DNA of 7,177 nucleotides from NCBI GenBank assembly GCA_016181905.1, contig JACOYM010000043.1:1-7177 (forward strand). The letters run 5' to 3'. A program made the translations under genes and the position numbers. Below the pieces are notes generated by a model. That model did no database searches. It was not told where the DNA came from and was given only the letters and a program-made list of their open reading frames with translations. Below, one piece after another: positions 5,364 through 7,177 of the stretch (the stretch's first letter is position 1; each line of letters starts with the position of its first letter). Source of the DNA: Candidatus Pacearchaeota archaeon (GTDB taxonomy: Archaea > Nanobdellota > Nanobdellia > Pacearchaeales > GW2011-AR1).

Positions 5364-5464
5364 GGTATGCAATATTAAACACAGAATTTTATATCCCTCT
5401 CGGAATTGAATTTGGATATAAAGCACTATCAAAAAAGCTTAAAAGATTAACCTTGAGATTATAG
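5339..5464 (+). pseudogene. Short degenerate frame following the DUF5678-like relic
   Basis: A second frame, shifted relative to the relic before it, is open for 41 codons from after a TAG at 5336-5338 to TAG at 5462-5464. Its translation includes RYAILNTEFYIPLGIEFGYK and then ALSKKLKRLTLRL. It has no ATG, GTG or TTG start. It might be the start of a neighbouring gene that has decayed, possibly the retropepsin-like partner that I recall accompanying such small proteins, but the DTG active-site motif is absent, so this is weak. The rest of 5364-5510 holds only AT-rich spacer and rfcL promoter elements. Confidence 0.2.
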
Positions 5465-5472
5465 GTATTTAT

Positions 5473-5498
5473 GATTATATCCTAAAGTAATTTATAAA
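5473..5498 (+). promoter_or_regulatory. rfcL promoter region with two TATA-like boxes
   Basis: GATTATAT (5473-5480) is centred about 34 bp before the ATG and would give a leader of roughly 8 nt. The better-looking TTTATAAA (5491-5498) is centred only 16-17 bp before the ATG, so its predicted start site would fall inside the gene, where no alternative start codon exists. The upstream box is therefore the better candidate despite its weaker match. Confidence 0.4.
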
Positions 5499-5510
5499 AA
5501 GCCAACAAAA

Positions 5511-6704
5511 ATGCAAAGCAAAAACAACAACCTAAACTTCTGCGAGAAATACAGGGCAAAATGTTTTGCAGATGTGAAAGGGCAGGAAAATGCAATAGAC
5601 AGGATAAAGGCATTCATTAAAAGATTTCCCTTGAGGAAAGCCACCATTCTTTATGGCCCTTCAGGAACAGGCAAAACAAGCATTGCCTATGCACTCGCCT
5701 TTGAGACAAAATCTGAAATTTTTGAGCTAAATGCCTCTGATTTAAGAAACAGGCCAATGCTTGAGGCGGTTCTCAAGCCGGCAGTTGAGCAGCAAAGCCT
5801 TTTTTCAAAAAACAAGATAATACTGGTTGATGAAGTTGATGGAATACTTGGCGATAGCGGGGGATTGGCAGAGCTTCTTGTTCTTATAGAAAAAACAAGC
5901 TTTCCAATAATAATAACTGCAAACAACATATGGCACCAGAAATTCAACTTGTTAAGGCAGAAATGCGAGCTTGTTGAGCTGAAAGAGGCAAATTATCAGG
6001 TGATTTTTGAAATTTTAAAGGATATAGCAAAAAAGGAAAGCATTATTAAGGAAAGCGACTTTTTGAAGAGCATAGCGATAAGGTCCAGGGGCGACATAAG
6101 GGCAGCAATAAATGACCTGCAGACAATCGCGTCTGAGCCAGCAGGAATAATACAGGAGGATATTGACGAGAGAAACAAGGAAGAAAGCATCTTTAATGTT
6201 CTGAGGGCAGTATTCAAAAGCAAAGCAGTGCCAGAAATCCTGTCTGTGTATGAGAATGTGGACATGCCGATAGATGACATATTCCTGTGGATAGAAGAAA
6301 ACATTCCATATGAATACCAAGGAGAAGAGCTTGCCAAGGCATTTGAGGCATTAAGCATAGCAGATGTCTTCAGGGGCAGGATACACAGGCAGCAGCACTG
6401 GCGATTTCTTGTCTACCAGAATGCATTCTTGTCAGCAGGCATAGCAGCAGCAAAGAAAAAAGCGAAAAATGATTTTACAAAATACAATAAGCCAACAAGA
6501 ATACTTAAGATATGGCTCTCAAACCAGAAGAATGCAAAAAAGAAAGAGATTGTGGCAAAATATGCCTATGCCACGCACTGCTCAAAGAAGAGGGCAAAAA
6601 AGGAATTTTCAATACTGAAATTGTTTATAAGCAAGAGCGAGGGAATAAAAAAAGAGCTGAAGCTGAATGAAGATGAAGTCTTGTTTCTTGAGAGAAAAGG
6701 GTGA
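5511..6704 (+). CDS. rfcL: Replication factor C large subunit
   Basis: RfcL is the single large subunit of the archaeal clamp loader and binds several RfcS subunits. This 397-residue protein shows NFCEKYRAKCFADVKGQ (9-25), Walker A GPSGTGKTS (49-57), NASDLRNR (74-81), Walker B IILVDEVDG (103-111), sensor 1 IITANNIW (134-141), followed by a long LRQKCELVELK strand that lacks the SRC motif, as expected for RfcL rather than RfcS, and sensor 2 RGDIRAAINDLQ (193-204). The rest is the helical collar and a Lys-rich tail (315-397). The length is at the short end for the family. The tail ends EDEVLFLERKG, with no recognisable PCNA-interacting (PIP) box. The start at 5511 is the only ATG before the conserved region. 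It lies about 400 bp after rfcS with its own promoter. Confidence 0.93.
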   Translation: MQSKNNNLNFCEKYRAKCFADVKGQENAIDRIKAFIKRFPLRKATILYGPSGTGKTSIAYALAFETKSEIFELNASDLRNRPMLEAVLKPAVEQQSLFSKNKIILVDEVDGILGDSGGLAELLVLIEKTSFPIIITANNIWHQKFNLLRQKCELVELKEANYQVIFEILKDIAKKESIIKESDFLKSIAIRSRGDIRAAINDLQTIASEPAGIIQEDIDERNKEESIFNVLRAVFKSKAVPEILSVYENVDMPIDDIFLWIEENIPYEYQGEELAKAFEALSIADVFRGRIHRQQHWRFLVYQNAFLSAGIAAAKKKAKNDFTKYNKPTRILKIWLSNQKNAKKKEIVAKYAYATHCSKKRAKKEFSILKLFISKSEGIKKELKLNEDEVLFLERKG

Positions 6705-6736
6705 ATATTATTCCTGCCAATGATGTGAGAAAGGTT

Positions 6737-6744
6737 TTTAAATA
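6737..6744 (+). promoter_or_regulatory. TATA box that favours a GTG start at 6768
   Basis: TTTAAATA is centred about 27 bp before the GTG at 6768, the same spacing seen for the other leaderless genes here. The TTG at 6750 would be only about 10 bp away, and the ATG at 6795 would need a 27-nt leader without a Shine-Dalgarno motif. Confidence 0.45.
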
Positions 6745-6767
6745 CAAAGTTGTTCTTCTTTCCACCC

Positions 6768-7124
6768 GTGGGAAAAAGAGTTCTGATTAGAAAAATGGTA
6801 AGAATGCTTAGGCAAACAATTGTACCTGCACGAAAGGGAAGTGTTTTAGTTTCCACTGTAAGTGGAGTGTCTGTTGGAAGAGATTTTGAAACAATGGTTT
6901 TCCCAGCTGATTCTTCTGGCAGACCAGATACAACAAAGGCATTATACGAAGACCATGCTATAACCCCAAAATGTGCAAAAAGAAATCACAGAACAGCTTG
7001 CGAGAGATTTGACAGACAAAATAGACTATACAAATTTCTGGATGGAGAATATCGCCCTATTGGTATTGGTTTAGAATATTTAAGTTGGCTCTTGTCTTAT
7101 AAAAACTCTTCCTTTGCAGGATAG
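6768..7124 (+). CDS. Small hypothetical protein with FETMVF motif
   Basis: The frame gives 118 residues from GTG 6768 (109 from ATG 6795, 124 from TTG 6750). I choose GTG because a TATA box lies about 27 bp upstream of it. The N-terminus is basic (GKRVLIRKMVRMLRQ). The middle contains VLVSTVSGVSVGRDFETMVF (residues 25-44), then PADSSGRP, and a His/Cys-bearing helix, ITPKCAKRNHRTACERF (64-80). The STV...FETMVF combination followed by a Tyr/His helix resembles small hypothetical proteins often found in phages and scattered microbes, as I recall; no function is known to me. The C-terminus is GIGLEYLSWLLSYK. It follows rfcL by about 60 bp but with its own promoter. Confidence 0.6.
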   Translation: MGKRVLIRKMVRMLRQTIVPARKGSVLVSTVSGVSVGRDFETMVFPADSSGRPDTTKALYEDHAITPKCAKRNHRTACERFDRQNRLYKFLDGEYRPIGIGLEYLSWLLSYKNSSFAG

Positions 7125-7128
7125 AAAA

Positions 7129-7163
7129 TCTTTTATTTTCCAGCCCATCACAAATCATCTTTT
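7129..7163 (+). terminator. Possible T-rich terminator at the right edge
   Basis: After the TAG at 7122-7124, short T runs (cttttattttc, 7129-7139, and ctttttaa, 7156-7163) could end transcription. Each run is only four or five T long, so the call is weak. No gene is seen in 7125-7177. Confidence 0.25.
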
Positions 7164-7177
7164 TAATCCAGAAATTT

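Noticed and set aside
6719..6786. Possible C/D box small RNA (aatgatgtga followed by ctga)
   Set aside because: The C box is imperfect, no clear D'/C' pair is seen, and the stretch covers the TATA box and start of the last gene.
6566..6856. Minus-strand ORF of 96 codons across the rfcL end
   Set aside because: It is antisense to the well-supported Lys-rich rfcL tail and the next gene's start, with Ser/Phe-rich shadow composition.
7025..7160. Short minus-strand ORF entering from the right edge
   Set aside because: It is about 33 codons, antisense to the last gene, with no supporting motif or promoter.
1..7177. CRISPR array, insertion sequence or rRNA
   Set aside because: No regularly spaced direct repeats, transposase-like frame, terminal inverted repeats or rRNA-like segments were seen on either strand.

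Overview
The window looks like chromosomal DNA from an AT-rich archaeon, most plausibly a small-genome DPANN-type lineage such as Woesearchaeota or Pacearchaeota; the lineage is inference. Support for Archaea comes from genes for both replication factor C subunits (the archaeal/eukaryotic clamp loader), a tRNA-Glu whose extra 33 nt fits a bulge-helix-bulge intron, a tiny Lys/Arg-rich protein matching ribosomal protein eL41, and TATA boxes 25-29 bp upstream of the first start codon of most transcription units (leaderless mRNA).

Layout: 2-55 is the C-terminal end of an upstream gene, joined by an ATGA overlap to a multi-pass membrane protein with DedA/VTT-like motifs (52-615). It converges, with a 23 bp tail-to-tail overlap, on a winged-helix putative regulator on the minus strand (593-1465). 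The 96 bp divergent region 1466-1561 holds two TATA boxes and four alternating GTTTA/TAAAC words. To its right is a two-gene operon: an APH/choline-kinase-fold small-molecule kinase (1562-2434) translationally coupled to a HAD phosphatase (2431-2988). Next come intron-containing tRNA-Glu(CTC) (3024-3129), an eL41-like ORF (3163-3279) and an orphan protein with a charged helical N-terminus (3366-4070).

The right half is the clamp-loader block. rfcS (4150-5106) is full length and well conserved but carries an in-frame TAA at codon 163, at the junction between the AAA+ core and the lid domain. Between rfcS and rfcL lie about 400 bp with a start-less DUF5678-like reading frame that touches the rfcS stop, followed in another frame by a short degenerate tail; both look like relics. 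rfcL (5511-6704) is intact. The last gene (6768-7124) is a small unknown protein with an apparent GTG start.

Functionally, RfcS and RfcL form the complex that loads the PCNA sliding clamp, while tRNA-Glu and eL41 are translation components. The kinase/phosphatase pair suggests phosphorylation and dephosphorylation of an unidentified metabolite, possibly controlled by the divergent regulator. The most notable items are the nonsense codon in rfcS, the D-loop intron in tRNA-Glu, and the gene relic between the clamp-loader genes. I see no CRISPR array, insertion sequence, rRNA or intein.
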